Shown in pieces: positions 63,115 through 64,000 of a DNA stretch of 64,000 bases (the stretch's first letter is position 1; each line of letters begins with the position of its first letter). The notes under the pieces were generated by a model. That model searched no databases, had not been told where the DNA came from, and saw only the letters and a program-made list of their open reading frames with translations. The stretch is from Dasypus novemcinctus (lineage: Eukaryota > Chordata > Mammalia > Cingulata > Dasypodidae). The position numbers and the translations under genes were made by a program. The stretch covers positions 14,578,029 to 14,642,028 of the forward strand of contig NC_080702.1 in assembly GCF_030445035.2 (NCBI RefSeq), given 5' to 3'.

Positions 63115-63465
63115 CATCTCAATTTAGCTAAAATGTGATGTGGGGGCAACTTTTGGAACTTGGATTTGTCCTAAATGATATTGCAGGGACAGATGCTGGA
63201 CATTATATATCCTGCCATAACCCACTGAATGGACTGGGGGAGAGTATAAACTACAGTGTAAACTATAATCCATGTGGTGTAGTACTGCTCCAAAATGTAT
63301 TCACCAAATGTAATGAATGTGCCACAATGACAAAAGAGGTTGTTTATGTGGGAGGAGTGCAGGGTGTGGGGAGTGGGATATATGAAAACCTCTTATATTT
63401 TTTAATGTAATTTTTTTGTGATCTATGTATCTTTTTTTTTAAAAAGGCAATTAAATAAAAAAATT
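63115..63465 (+). mobile_element. L1 3'-UTR fragment (L1-A/B type), sense
   Basis: It carries 'aaatgatattgcagggac', 'gggagagtataaactac', 'tgccacaatgacaaaagagg' and the end 'aatgtaatttttttgtgatc' with an A-rich tail. This is the terminal ~0.35 kb of the module. A 91-codon frame at 63135-63410 is in the same frame as part of 21912-22331. Confidence 0.85.
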
Positions 63466-64000
63466 TAGCATTATGTATTTTAATGCCATCTTTGGTCCAT
63501 ATGCTTTTCATGTCAGGTCAAATACCATAGTGGTTTCTTATCAACTCCATTTCTTCTTCCAGATAGGTGGATTCTTCAAGGGCAAAAATCCCAATTCCAC
63601 AGTCAATGTCCTGGGTTTCCTTATGAACACAGATTTGATCAAATCTCTTTCCAATATTATTTTTCTTCTCTGAAGACATCTAAAGCATGTTTCTGATATG
63701 TTGCCAAAATTTTGTCTTCGTTGGGGACAATTGACTGAATCATCTAAATCACCATTATTGGAGAACATATTTCCCCACCATCATATTTTATTTCTACTAC
63801 CTTGGCTACTCCCTCTCAGAATCATTTTGATGAGTCCTCCTTCTCTTTCCCAGCTCTAAATATGGGAGTGCCCTATGCTTCAATGTCTTTTGACATTGGT
63901 CTTCATCTAGTTTCTTTTCCAATGGCTGTTTCAATAAATTGGATTAGAGGATTATATCTAATATGCTTACCATACTATCTCTCCTTATGTATAATTCATT
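63466..64000. other. AT-rich window edge, nothing recognised
   Basis: Short overlapping frames on both strands only. Confidence 0.4.

Overview
This window is vertebrate nuclear DNA from a placental mammal, and most probably a xenarthran (armadillo-like). The main evidence is three long tRNA-derived SINEs (33428-33852, 34137-34500, 59698-60111) and one dimeric SINE (41175-41551). They look like the SINE families I know from armadillos, each has a Pol III B-box, and each is flanked by target-site duplications. ERVL-type LTRs and L1s with an unusually long 3' UTR fit the same picture. The species is inferred; no intact host gene fixes it.

The DNA is AT-rich and gene-poor. The host genes are olfactory receptor (OR) relics. 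Three OR family 2 pseudogenes lie on the minus strand (24957-25889, 34681-35658, 50377-51314). A fourth, from another OR family, lies on the plus strand (56135-57076). All four have frameshifts or stops, so the window looks like a decayed part of an OR gene cluster.

Most of the rest is transposons. L1-A (about 3247-12915, plus strand) carries three later insertions: a solo ERVL-type LTR with a perfect 5-bp duplication, an antisense LTR, and a younger L1 3'-UTR copy. L1-B spans about 15532-20535. L1-C spans about 41955-49590 and is split by an intronless ANP32B retrocopy (44641-45917). That retrocopy keeps a full-length 259-codon reading frame, a GC-rich 5' leader, a poly(A) signal and tail, and a target-site duplication. 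It is the only intact, recognisable protein-coding frame in the window. About ten further pieces derive from the L1-A/B 3' UTR. Some reach 1.5 kb, and three of them are truncated within a narrow zone.

Other features are old L1 3' ends on both strands, an L2 and a MIR relic near the left end, an ERV1-like LTR at about 53916-54569, and an orphan CpG-rich island at 52690-53080. The remaining stretches are AT-rich spacer in which I recognise nothing.

I found no CRISPR array, operon, prokaryotic defence locus or plainly new enzyme system. The items most worth follow-up are the intact ANP32B retrocopy, the repeated L1 3'-UTR module with a shared open frame, and the orphan CpG island.
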